DNA of 64,000 nt from Streptococcus troglodytae (GTDB lineage Bacteria > Bacillota > Bacilli > Lactobacillales > Streptococcaceae): the NCBI RefSeq assembly GCF_002355215.1, contig NZ_AP014612.1, positions 248,001-312,000 of the forward strand, given 5' to 3'. How positions within the stretch are numbered: position 1 is the stretch's first letter; every line of letters starts with the position of its first letter. The notes beneath the pieces were generated by a model. It was not told where the DNA came from. It did not search any database and was given only the letters and a program-made list of their open reading frames with translations. The position numbers and the translations under genes were made by a program. Positions 56,559 through 64,000 of the stretch are shown piece by piece.

Positions 56559-56956
56559 AATAAACTCCTTTTTTTCATAAGTAATTCTTTGTAGTATTTA
56601 CGAGATACCCAAGTTGTTTTGGATGACTGTCTAAAACTAATTTTGGGGGTAGAGGAGAAAGACTTATTGATGGCAGAAATTTCAAGGCTATTGGCAATCT
56701 GACTCTTGCCAATTTGCTGAAAATAATCAGGTAAAATTTCCTTGAAATCGCGTAAAAGCAAATGGCTTTTGTAAACTTTATCATTGGTATGAACATAAGT
56801 TTTCCGATTGCTGATTTCAATAAAGAGAATATCTCTAATATTTAAAAAGAAAATTTCCTTTTCTAAAAAAACCTCTACTGACTGATGTTTAGGATTTAAG
56901 TGAATCTCCATAACACCGGGTGCCACTTTGTCATCAAAAATGTATCTCGTCTCCAT
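56555..56956 (-). CDS. hdrR: LytTR-family regulator HdrR
   Basis: 133-residue DNA-binding protein without a receiver domain; the LytTR domain occupies residues 40-130 (DILFIEISNRKTYVHTND ... IGKSQIANSLEISAINKSF). In S. mutans HdrR, when released from HdrM, induces bacteriocin genes and genetic competence without CSP. It is intact and is cotranscribed with hdrM (stop/start overlap). The order hdrR-hdrM and size fit the published system. Confidence 0.88.
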   Translation of the reverse strand: METRYIFDDKVAPGVMEIHLNPKHQSVEVFLEKEIFFLNIRDILFIEISNRKTYVHTNDKVYKSHLLLRDFKEILPDYFQQIGKSQIANSLEISAINKSFSSTPKISFRQSSKTTWVSRKYYKELLMKKRSLL

Positions 56957-56984
56957 GTATTTAACTATAGCATAAAAAGGTTAA

Positions 56985-57021
56985 AAAATGACCACTTTTC
57001 TATTAAGTGGTCATTTTTAAT
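56985..57021 (-). terminator. Terminator between the DUF1129 gene and hdrR
   Basis: AAAAATGACCACTT pairs with AAGTGGTCATTTTT; on the minus strand it closes the DUF1129 gene. Confidence 0.85.
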
Positions 57022-57051
57022 GTCTAAGAGGTAACCATTAGTGATAAATGT

Positions 57052-57714
57052 TTAATTTCTTTGTTGAGGAGCTAAAGCATTTTCAATATTATATTTTTTC
57101 TTAAGCAGATAACGAATACCAAAAGCAAGGGCGCAAATAACAAGCAAGACAAAGCCTGGGACCTTGGGATTGAGAAAAGTTGGTAAGAAGCCTGTTGCTG
57201 CATAAAGAAACATCCAGAAAATCATGAAGAAGGCTAAAATCCCAAATGATTTGATAAAACTAGGACGTTCACTTTTAGGCATTCCTGAGTAGCGATAGAA
57301 AAAGTGATAAGTTAAAAACATGATAGCACCACCACCAAAGCCAAGAAAGATAAGTGTCACAATTCCGTAGGTAGGTGCTTGTTTGCTAAAAAAATTTAAC
57401 CCTCCTGTTATTAAGGTTACAACAGCAAGAAAGAAGAGTGAAGTATCTAGCCACATAAGCCAGGGATTTGTATTTTTAGGAGCAAAAGCTGTTGATTTGT
57501 TTTGTTCTGTTTCAATAAATTGAGCTGCCCAAGCAGTTGGTGCACCCAAAAAAGAACGTGCGGGGATTCCTTGTTTTTGCTTTTCGATAATTTCAGGTAA
57601 AGTCTTTGCGAGAATAGTTTGAATATCTTCATCGGACTTACCTGATTGGAGCAATTGATGTGTTACAATATTGATGAATTCTTGATTTTTTTTAGTAAGA
57701 TTTTGTGCATCCAT
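57052..57714 (-). CDS. DUF1129 family membrane protein
   Basis: 220 residues: soluble N-terminal 80 residues (LTKKNQEFINIVTHQLLQSG) and four membrane helices. DUF1129 proteins are common in streptococci with unknown function. GGAGAAAA precedes the ATG. It lies next to hdrR but is separated by a terminator. Confidence 0.8.
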   Translation of the reverse strand: MDAQNLTKKNQEFINIVTHQLLQSGKSDEDIQTILAKTLPEIIEKQKQGIPARSFLGAPTAWAAQFIETEQNKSTAFAPKNTNPWLMWLDTSLFFLAVVTLITGGLNFFSKQAPTYGIVTLIFLGFGGGAIMFLTYHFFYRYSGMPKSERPSFIKSFGILAFFMIFWMFLYAATGFLPTFLNPKVPGFVLLVICALAFGIRYLLKKKYNIENALAPQQRN

Positions 57715-57796
57715 GAGTGTTTTCTCCTGTTTGTGAAATAGTATGATAAAAATAATTTAATGAATATACTTTATACTTGGGTATTTTGAGTAAATG

Positions 57797-58252
57797 GATG
57801 GGACATACCGCCTAATAGCGGATGCCGTAGAATGGCGAGATGCTTAAGCAACCGACAATATACAGGAAGTTACGATGCACAAGGGAGAGAATCGATGCTA
57901 TTCTTTTCCTTGTGCAAGTAAGTGGGTTAGGCATGCCGCCTAATAGCGGATGCCGTAGAATGACGAGATGCTTAAGCAACCGACAATATACAGGAAGTTA
58001 CGATGCACAAGGGAGAGAATCGATACTATTCTTTTCCTTGTGCAAGTAAGTGGGTTAGGCATGCCGCCTAATAGCGGATGCCGTAGAATGGCGAGATGCT
58101 TAAGCAACCGACAATATACAGGAAGTTACGATGCACAAGGGAGAGAATCGATGCTATTCTTTTCCTTGTGCAAGTAAGTGGGTTAGGCATGCCGCCTAAT
58201 AGCGGATGCCGTAGAATGGCGAGATGCTTAAGCATCCGACATTCTAACCCAG
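57797..58252. repeat. 128-bp tandem repeat array, three full units plus a partial
   Basis: CCGCCTAATAGCGG recurs at 57808, 57936, 58064 and 58192, exactly 128 bases apart. The units are nearly identical, with rare substitutions (GGCGAG/GACGAG; GATGCT/GATACT). Each unit holds a long hairpin (GCACAAGG ... CCTTGTGC) and shorter dyads. The last partial unit ends with GATGCTTAAGCATC and TTCTAACCC. Open frames of 69 codons across it simply repeat every unit. Copy number is likely variable between strains. Confidence 0.95.
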
Positions 58253-59197
58253 TTAAAACCATTTCTTGCGAATGAAATAAATAACGACAATAGCACTCAT
58301 TGCTGCTGCAATTAAAACAATATACCAGAAAGCATGCTCCAACCCATTTAGTGGTAACCAGTTATTTTGAAAATTCATACCATAAGCAGAGAAAATGACG
58401 GTTGGTATATCTAAAGCCATCGTCATCAGAGCTAAGGTTTTCATGATAGTATTTTGGTTGTTGGAAATAATTGAAGCAGAAGTTTCAGTCATAACATTAA
58501 GGACATTTTCATAGATACCTGCCATCTCAATGGCCTGCTGCGTCTCAATTAAAGTATCTTCCAGCAGATCTTCGTCTTCTACATATTTTTTGAGACTGGA
58601 TGTATTGCTGGAAAGCTTTTTAACAATTCGCTCGTTAAGTTTGAGAGAGGCTCTCAGGTAAACAATGGATTTTTCCAACTCCATCATGTCAATTAACTGT
58701 TCATTGCGCGTTGCTTTTTCCAGCTGAGCTTCAATTTTATCGCTTTGACGATCAATGGAACGCAGGGCAGTTAGATAAAGTCCGGCATTACGATAGAGGA
58801 GTTGGAAAACGAAACGTGTCTTCATGAAAGTATAAAAATTACGGATACGATGGTTCCAGAAATTGTTAAAGAGAGTCAATGGTTCCAGACAAGTTGTGAT
58901 GACGGCTGTTTCTGTGACAATAATCCCAAGAGGAATTGTAATATAGTAACTTCTGCTATTGCGTTCTTCTGGTGTGGGAACGTCAACAATGATGAGAGTA
59001 TAATCATCTTCAACAGAAACACGTGAGGTTTCTTCAACATCAAGCGGTGCTCTTAAGTCTGTGATATCAATATTGAATCTTTCAGCGATCTGCAAAGACT
59101 CTTCCTGAGAGGGATTGACCAAATTAATCCAAGCACCTGGCTCGAATGTTTCGATTTCTTTAAATTCGGTTGCTGTTGAAAGAAACATTTGCTTCAT
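58253..59197 (-). CDS. corA: CorA family magnesium transporter
   Basis: 314 residues: N-terminal cytoplasmic domain, long helix, and two C-terminal membrane helices with the signature Gly-Met-Asn (SAYGMNFQNNWLP). Takes up Mg2+ (or Co2+/Ni2+) across the membrane. GGAGGG lies upstream of the ATG. The stop codon abuts the tandem repeat array. Confidence 0.93.
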   Translation of the reverse strand: MKQMFLSTATEFKEIETFEPGAWINLVNPSQEESLQIAERFNIDITDLRAPLDVEETSRVSVEDDYTLIIVDVPTPEERNSRSYYITIPLGIIVTETAVITTCLEPLTLFNNFWNHRIRNFYTFMKTRFVFQLLYRNAGLYLTALRSIDRQSDKIEAQLEKATRNEQLIDMMELEKSIVYLRASLKLNERIVKKLSSNTSSLKKYVEDEDLLEDTLIETQQAIEMAGIYENVLNVMTETSASIISNNQNTIMKTLALMTMALDIPTVIFSAYGMNFQNNWLPLNGLEHAFWYIVLIAAAMSAIVVIYFIRKKWF

Positions 59198-59724
59198 GAC
59201 AAGCCCTCCTTTTCATTAATTGATACATACTGTTCCATTATACTACAATTCTCAGTTTTTTGGGACAGGTAATAGTAGAAAAATTTGTTATAATAGGATG
59301 TAAACTGATTTTATGGACTTAATAAGTGCGAGAAAAGTTTAGATGATGTTCTAAATGCTCGAATAGAGAGGATTAGAGGGCTAAATACTGTGTAAAAAAG
59401 GTAGATTCCCTCGAGTCTCTTATAGGCTCATCCTTGATCTTCTTTTTACTTTGTACTTTACGCCCTTTGTATCATATGAAAAGATTAGAACACGGGACTA
59501 ATTTTCTATGAAAAAAGATAAGCTTCCTCGTGTGCAAATACACGCATCAGTTTCCTGTTTTCTACGAAAAGTTTCGGCAAGCCGAATCGTCCCTTTGTAT
59601 CATTAGAAAGGAATTGAACCCGCCTACACTCCTGTGGAAAAAGATAAAGTTGGTTAGAAACGTATTGTTTCGCCACCAACTTTCTATTTTCCTTTGGATT
59701 GTTTAACGGCTTGGTATATTAATT
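59198..59724 (+). other. Long leader region of uvrA with two degenerate repeats
   Basis: CCCTTTGTATCAT occurs at about 59463 and 59591, each followed by GAAAAGATTAGAAC- or GAAAGGAATTGAAC-like sequence and then a GAAAAAGATAA motif. This gives two related blocks about 128 bases apart. The second block ends in a strong hairpin (AAGTTGGT/ACCAACTT with inner GAAAC/GTTTC). The region may be a structured 5' UTR or a repeat element. Confidence 0.5.
59508..59606 (+). CDS. Possible 32-residue leader peptide before uvrA
   Basis: Starts MKKDKLPRVQIHASVSCF and ends SASRIVPLYH; basic, one Cys. There is no clear ribosome-binding site. Similar short frames are commonly annotated in streptococci at repeat-like leaders, so it may be an artefact of the repeat and not a gene. 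Confidence 0.25.
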   Translation: MKKDKLPRVQIHASVSCFLRKVSASRIVPLYH

Positions 59725-62556
59725 ATGCAAGATAAATTAATTATTCATGGAGCGCGTGCTCATAACTTAAAAAATATAGATGTGGAAATTCCGCGAGATA
59801 AATTGATTGTCATGACGGGCTTATCGGGTTCAGGAAAGTCCAGTCTGGCTTTTGATACGATTTATGCTGAAGGACAACGCCGTTATGTTGAGAGTCTGTC
59901 AGCTTATGCCAGACAGTTTTTAGGAAATATGGATAAGCCTGATGTTGATTCGATTGATGGTCTTAGTCCTGCTATTTCTATTGACCAAAAGACAACTAGT
60001 AAAAATCCACGTTCTACTGTTGGGACAGTTACAGAAATTAATGATTATCTCCGATTGTTGTATGCACGCGTTGGTACTCCTTATTGTAAAAATGGTCATG
60101 GCGCTATCACGGCTTCTTCAGTAGAGCAAATTGTTGATCAAGTTTTGACTTTGCCTGAGCGGACACGAATGCAGATTTTGGCGCCTGTCGTTCGTCGGAA
60201 AAAAGGTCAACATAAGGCAGTATTTGATCGTATTCAAAAGGACGGTTATGTTCGTGTGCGAATAGATGGTGACATTGCTGACATAGCGGAGGTCCCTGAG
60301 CTTTCTAAAAACAAGATGCACAATATTGAAGTGGTTGTTGATCGTCTCGTGCAAAAGGGCGGTATTAGAGGACGTTTGTTTGATTCTATTGAAGCAGCTC
60401 TGCGCTTGGGAGATGGTTATGTCATCATTGACACTATGGATGAACATGAACTTATTTTTTCGGAGCACTATTCTTGTCCTGTTTGTGGCTTTACTGTTCC
60501 GGAATTGGAACCGCGTCTCTTTTCTTTTAATGCACCGTTTGGTTCTTGTCCTACCTGTGATGGTTTAGGAATTAAATTAGAAGTCGATTTGGACTTGGTC
60601 ATTCCAGATGAGAATAAGACTTTGAGAGAGGGAGCGCTGGCTCCTTGGAATCCTATTTCTTCAAACTATTATCCGCAGATGCTAGAGCAAGCCATGAATG
60701 CTTTTGGTGTAGATATGGATAAACCTTGGAAAGATTTATCAGATGGGGATAAAAAGCTCGTCTTACATGGTTCAGGTGACAAAGCATTTCATTTTCATTA
60801 TCAAAATGATTTTGGCGGTGTCAGGGATATTGATATTCCTTTTGAAGGCATTATTAGCAATATTAGCCGCCGTTATCATGAAACTAATAGTGATTTCACA
60901 CGTAATGTCATGCGCAGCTATATGAATGAGCTGCCTTGTGCAACTTGTCATGGTTATCGACTCAATGATCAAGCTCTTAGTGTACGGATTGGCGGTGAAG
61001 AAGGCCTAAATATTGGTCAGGTATCTGAGCTATCCATTGCGGATCACTTGAGTCTGTTGACGCATTTGGAACTGTCAGAAAATGAAAAAGCCATCGCAAC
61101 ACCTATTGTCAAGGAAATTAAGGATCGTCTGACTTTCCTTAATAATGTGGGACTTAATTATTTGACTTTATCACGCTCGGCAGGAACGCTATCAGGAGGT
61201 GAAAGTCAACGCATTCGTCTAGCAACTCAGATTGGATCTAATCTAAGCGGTGTACTTTATATTTTGGACGAACCTTCCATTGGTTTACATCAAAGAGACA
61301 ATGACCGCCTTATTTCCAGTCTTAAGAAAATGCGAGATTTGGGGAATACTTTGATTGTTGTCGAACATGATGAAGATACCATGATGGCAGCTGATTGGCT
61401 GGTTGATGTTGGACCGGGAGCAGGTGCTTTAGGCGGTGAAATTGTTGCCTCGGGCACCCCAAAACAAGTTGCTAAAAATAAAAAGTCCATTACTGGACAG
61501 TATTTATCTGGTAAGAAAAAAATTCCTATACCTTTGGATCGTCGTAAAGGGATTGGCCGTTTCATTGAAATCAAAGGAGCAGCAGAAAACAATCTGCAAA
61601 ACATTAATGTCAAATTTCCTCTTGGAAAATTTATTGCTGTTACAGGTGTTTCGGGTTCTGGTAAATCAACACTGGTTAATAGTATTTTAAAGAAAGTTAT
61701 TGCTCAAAGACTTAATCGTAATTCTGAAAAGCCGGGCAAATATAAATCTATTTCAGGCATTGAACATATTGATCGTTTAATTGACATTGATCAAAGCCCA
61801 ATTGGCCGTACACCAAGATCCAATCCTGCTACCTATACAGGTGTCTTCGATGATATTCGTGACCTTTTTGCTCAAACTAATGAAGCTAAAATTCGTGGTT
61901 ATAAGAAGGGACGTTTTTCTTTCAATGTTAAAGGCGGACGCTGCGAAGCCTGCTCAGGTGATGGCATTATCAAAATTGAAATGCACTTTTTGCCAGATGT
62001 TTATGTACCTTGTGAAGTCTGTCATGGAACGCGTTATAATAGTGAGACTTTGGAAGTCCATTACAAGGACAAAAATATTGCAGAAATTCTTGATATGACA
62101 GTCAATGACGCAGCAGAATTTTTTGCACCGATTCCTAAAATTGCTCGCAAGATTCAGACCATTAAGGATGTTGGTCTTGGCTATGTGACTCTTGGACAGC
62201 CAGCGACCACTTTATCAGGTGGGGAAGCGCAGCGCATGAAGTTGGCTTCTGAACTGCATAAACGCTCAACGGGTAAGAGTTTTTATATTCTTGATGAGCC
62301 TACAACTGGTCTCCATACAGATGATATTGCTAGACTTCTTAAAGTCTTAGAGCGCTTTGTTGATGATGGCAATACTGTGCTTGTCATTGAGCATAATTTG
62401 GACGTCATTAAAACAGCTGACCATATTATTGACTTGGGACCGGAAGGCGGTGTTGGTGGTGGTCAAGTCATAGCAACTGGAACACCAGAAGAAGTAGCTG
62501 AGATGACGGAAAGCTATACAGGACAGTATTTGAAGGGAAGGCTAAATGAAAAGTAG
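59725..62556 (+). CDS. uvrA: Excinuclease ABC subunit A
   Basis: Damage-recognition ATPase of nucleotide excision repair, 943 residues. Two ABC cassettes ([27 protein letters not shown]) with signatures [14 protein letters not shown] and [14 protein letters not shown], and zinc-binding Cys pairs in CPVCGF, CPTCDG, CEACSG and CEVCHG. Full length and without lesion. It overlaps the next gene by 11 bases. Confidence 0.98.
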   Translation: MQDKLIIHGARAHNLKNIDVEIPRDKLIVMTGLSGSGKSSLAFDTIYAEGQRRYVESLSAYARQFLGNMDKPDVDSIDGLSPAISIDQKTTSKNPRSTVGTVTEINDYLRLLYARVGTPYCKNGHGAITASSVEQIVDQVLTLPERTRMQILAPVVRRKKGQHKAVFDRIQKDGYVRVRIDGDIADIAEVPELSKNKMHNIEVVVDRLVQKGGIRGRLFDSIEAALRLGDGYVIIDTMDEHELIFSEHYSCPVCGFTVPELEPRLFSFNAPFGSCPTCDGLGIKLEVDLDLVIPDENKTLREGALAPWNPISSNYYPQMLEQAMNAFGVDMDKPWKDLSDGDKKLVLHGSGDKAFHFHYQNDFGGVRDIDIPFEGIISNISRRYHETNSDFTRNVMRSYMNELPCATCHGYRLNDQALSVRIGGEEGLNIGQVSELSIADHLSLLTHLELSENEKAIATPIVKEIKDRLTFLNNVGLNYLTLSRSAGTLSGGESQRIRLATQIGSNLSGVLYILDEPSIGLHQRDNDRLISSLKKMRDLGNTLIVVEHDEDTMMAADWLVDVGPGAGALGGEIVASGTPKQVAKNKKSITGQYLSGKKKIPIPLDRRKGIGRFIEIKGAAENNLQNINVKFPLGKFIAVTGVSGSGKSTLVNSILKKVIAQRLNRNSEKPGKYKSISGIEHIDRLIDIDQSPIGRTPRSNPATYTGVFDDIRDLFAQTNEAKIRGYKKGRFSFNVKGGRCEACSGDGIIKIEMHFLPDVYVPCEVCHGTRYNSETLEVHYKDKNIAEILDMTVNDAAEFFAPIPKIARKIQTIKDVGLGYVTLGQPATTLSGGEAQRMKLASELHKRSTGKSFYILDEPTTGLHTDDIARLLKVLERFVDDGNTVLVIEHNLDVIKTADHIIDLGPEGGVGGGQVIATGTPEEVAEMTESYTGQYLKGRLNEK

Positions 62557-63610
62557 ATTGATAACATTTGAGGAAAAGTTATCTCAATCGCCAGCTGAAG
62601 CTATATTGGTAACTGGCCAAAAAAATGTTTATTATCTAACAGGCTTTTGGGGGACAGCAGGAACAGTTTTTATCAGTAAAAATCGCCGTCTTTTCCTAAC
62701 CGATGCTCGCTATAGTTTGCTTGCTCGACAAACCATCACAGACTTTGATATTATCGAAACACGTTCAGCACTTGCAGAAATCGTTAAAATAATCAAAGCC
62801 GATAAGCTTTCAGTAATTGGCTTTGAGAGCGCTGTTACTTATTCTTATTATCAAGAATTGGCAGCGACTTTTGCGGATTATCGTTTATTTGCTCTGACGA
62901 ATTTTGTAGAAGAATTACGCATGATTAAGGATACTGATGAAATTGAAGCTATTCGTCATGCCTGTCAAATTTCTGATCGTGCTTTTGCAGATGTCTTGGA
63001 CTTTATCAAACCGGGTCAAACGTCTGAGTTGGATGTAGCTAATTTTTTAGATTTTCGTATGCGAAAATACGGTGCAAGCGGCCTATCCTTTGAAACTATT
63101 GTTGCATCAGGTTACCGCTCTGCTATTGCTCATGGAGTGGCCAGTGATAAAGTAATTCAGTTGGGCGAAATGTTGACTATGGACTTTGGCTGTTATTATA
63201 ACCACTATGTCAGTGATATGACACGGACCATCCATATTGGTGATCCGACTGATGAGGAACGCACTATTTATGATCTTGTCCTGCATTCCAATTGTACTTT
63301 GATTGAGGCGCTTAAACCTGGGATGACACGCCGTGATTATGATAAGGTTGCGCGTGATATGATTGCAGCACCAGGTTATGGGCAGGCTTTTACGCATGGC
63401 ATCGGTCATGGTATTGGTCTGGATATTCACGAAATACCTTATTTTGGTAACGTTGAAGGCAGAATTGAATCTGGTATGGTTATCACAGATGAGCCTGGTA
63501 TTTATCTAGATGGCAAGTATGGCGTTCGCATTGAAGATGATCTCCTTGTGACTAAGAATGGTTGTGAAGTGCTGACCCTAGCTCCTAAAGAGTTAATTAT
63601 TTTAAAATAA
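62546..63610 (+). CDS. pepQ: Xaa-Pro peptidase (M24 family)
   Basis: 354-residue cytosolic M24B peptidase releasing residues N-terminal to proline. N-terminal creatinase-like domain ([16 protein letters not shown]), then the pita-bread catalytic domain with the five metal ligands in [39 protein letters not shown] and VRIEDDLL. It overlaps uvrA, an arrangement conserved in streptococci. Confidence 0.93.
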   Translation: MKSRLITFEEKLSQSPAEAILVTGQKNVYYLTGFWGTAGTVFISKNRRLFLTDARYSLLARQTITDFDIIETRSALAEIVKIIKADKLSVIGFESAVTYSYYQELAATFADYRLFALTNFVEELRMIKDTDEIEAIRHACQISDRAFADVLDFIKPGQTSELDVANFLDFRMRKYGASGLSFETIVASGYRSAIAHGVASDKVIQLGEMLTMDFGCYYNHYVSDMTRTIHIGDPTDEERTIYDLVLHSNCTLIEALKPGMTRRDYDKVARDMIAAPGYGQAFTHGIGHGIGLDIHEIPYFGNVEGRIESGMVITDEPGIYLDGKYGVRIEDDLLVTKNGCEVLTLAPKELIILK

Positions 63611-63733
63611 ATAGAAAAATAATGTAATAAGCTCTTGCTTTACCACTGCCAGTAAGATTGCGACTGCAGTATCTTGACTAAATTTTTTCTATTTTAATAA
63701 GTCGTAAACTGGTGAAAATCTTTAAATATTTAA

Positions 63734-64000
<267 letters not shown>

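Noticed and set aside
57840..58177. Two overlapping 69-codon open frames with nearly identical products
   Set aside because: They recur every 128 bases because of the tandem repeat and have no ribosome-binding sites; repeat artefact.
57797..58252. Possible CRISPR array
   Set aside because: Units are contiguous and nearly identical over all 128 bases, with no unique spacers and no cas genes nearby.

Overview
The window is chromosomal DNA of a low-GC streptococcus, almost certainly Streptococcus mutans. The evidence is the comE-comD pair with a convergent comC, several double-glycine bacteriocins behind paired ComE boxes, an hdrR-hdrM (LytTR regulator and membrane inhibitor) pair, an orphan covR without covS, and the atmDE methionine importer. 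No tRNA, rRNA, CRISPR array or prophage was seen.

Layout. 1-7.6 kb: a methionine/SAM-related block (broken M20 peptidase, atmD, atmE, nitrilase-type amidase, SAM hydrolase, three-gene ECF importer). 7.8-16 kb: rsmG, lemA-htpX, a decayed ABC exporter with a broken TetR regulator, yceD and a broken covR. 16-21.4 kb: nrdR-dnaB-dnaI-der, a conserved hypothetical gene and a DedA protein. 21.9-30 kb: comE, comD, a frameshifted comC, then an accessory bacteriocin island of intact, truncated and decayed double-glycine peptides, small membrane (probable immunity) proteins and an exported thioredoxin-like protein. 30.5-33.4 kb: serS with a T-box leader, and a broken acyltransferase. 33.6-40.7 kb: the mannose PTS manL-manM-manN, separated from its usual partner (DUF956, manO) by a second bacteriocin island carrying a peptide gene and a broken C39-peptidase ABC exporter. 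41-52 kb: recD2, lepB, rnhC, zapA-like, cvpA, mutS2, trxA, a zinc alcohol dehydrogenase and a mutY without iron-sulfur cysteines. 52-53.2 kb: a cre-controlled transcript with tandem micro-ORFs, and a third small bacteriocin locus. 53.5-64 kb: rpsF-ssb-rpsR, a TraX-like protein, hdrR-hdrM, a DUF1129 protein, a 128-bp tandem repeat array, corA, uvrA, an Xaa-Pro peptidase and the start of a dCMP deaminase gene.

The most striking property is the number of single-nucleotide losses, nearly all in homopolymers, in dispensable or regulatory genes: the M20 peptidase, an FtsX-type permease and its TetR regulator, covR, comC, hdrM, an acyltransferase, the C39 exporter and two small membrane proteins. 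Large housekeeping genes, including ones with A7-A8 runs, are intact. If real, this strain makes no normal competence-stimulating peptide, lacks CovR, has lost the HdrM brake on HdrR, and has a non-functional local bacteriocin exporter. If not real, it is an assembly indel problem; resequencing would decide. The best candidate for something undescribed is the 52.05-52.69 kb transcript: a consensus promoter with cre in its spacer, two or three micro-ORFs sharing an Arg-Tyr-Lys-Asn-Gly-Asp ending, each with a strong Shine-Dalgarno, and a GC-rich terminator.
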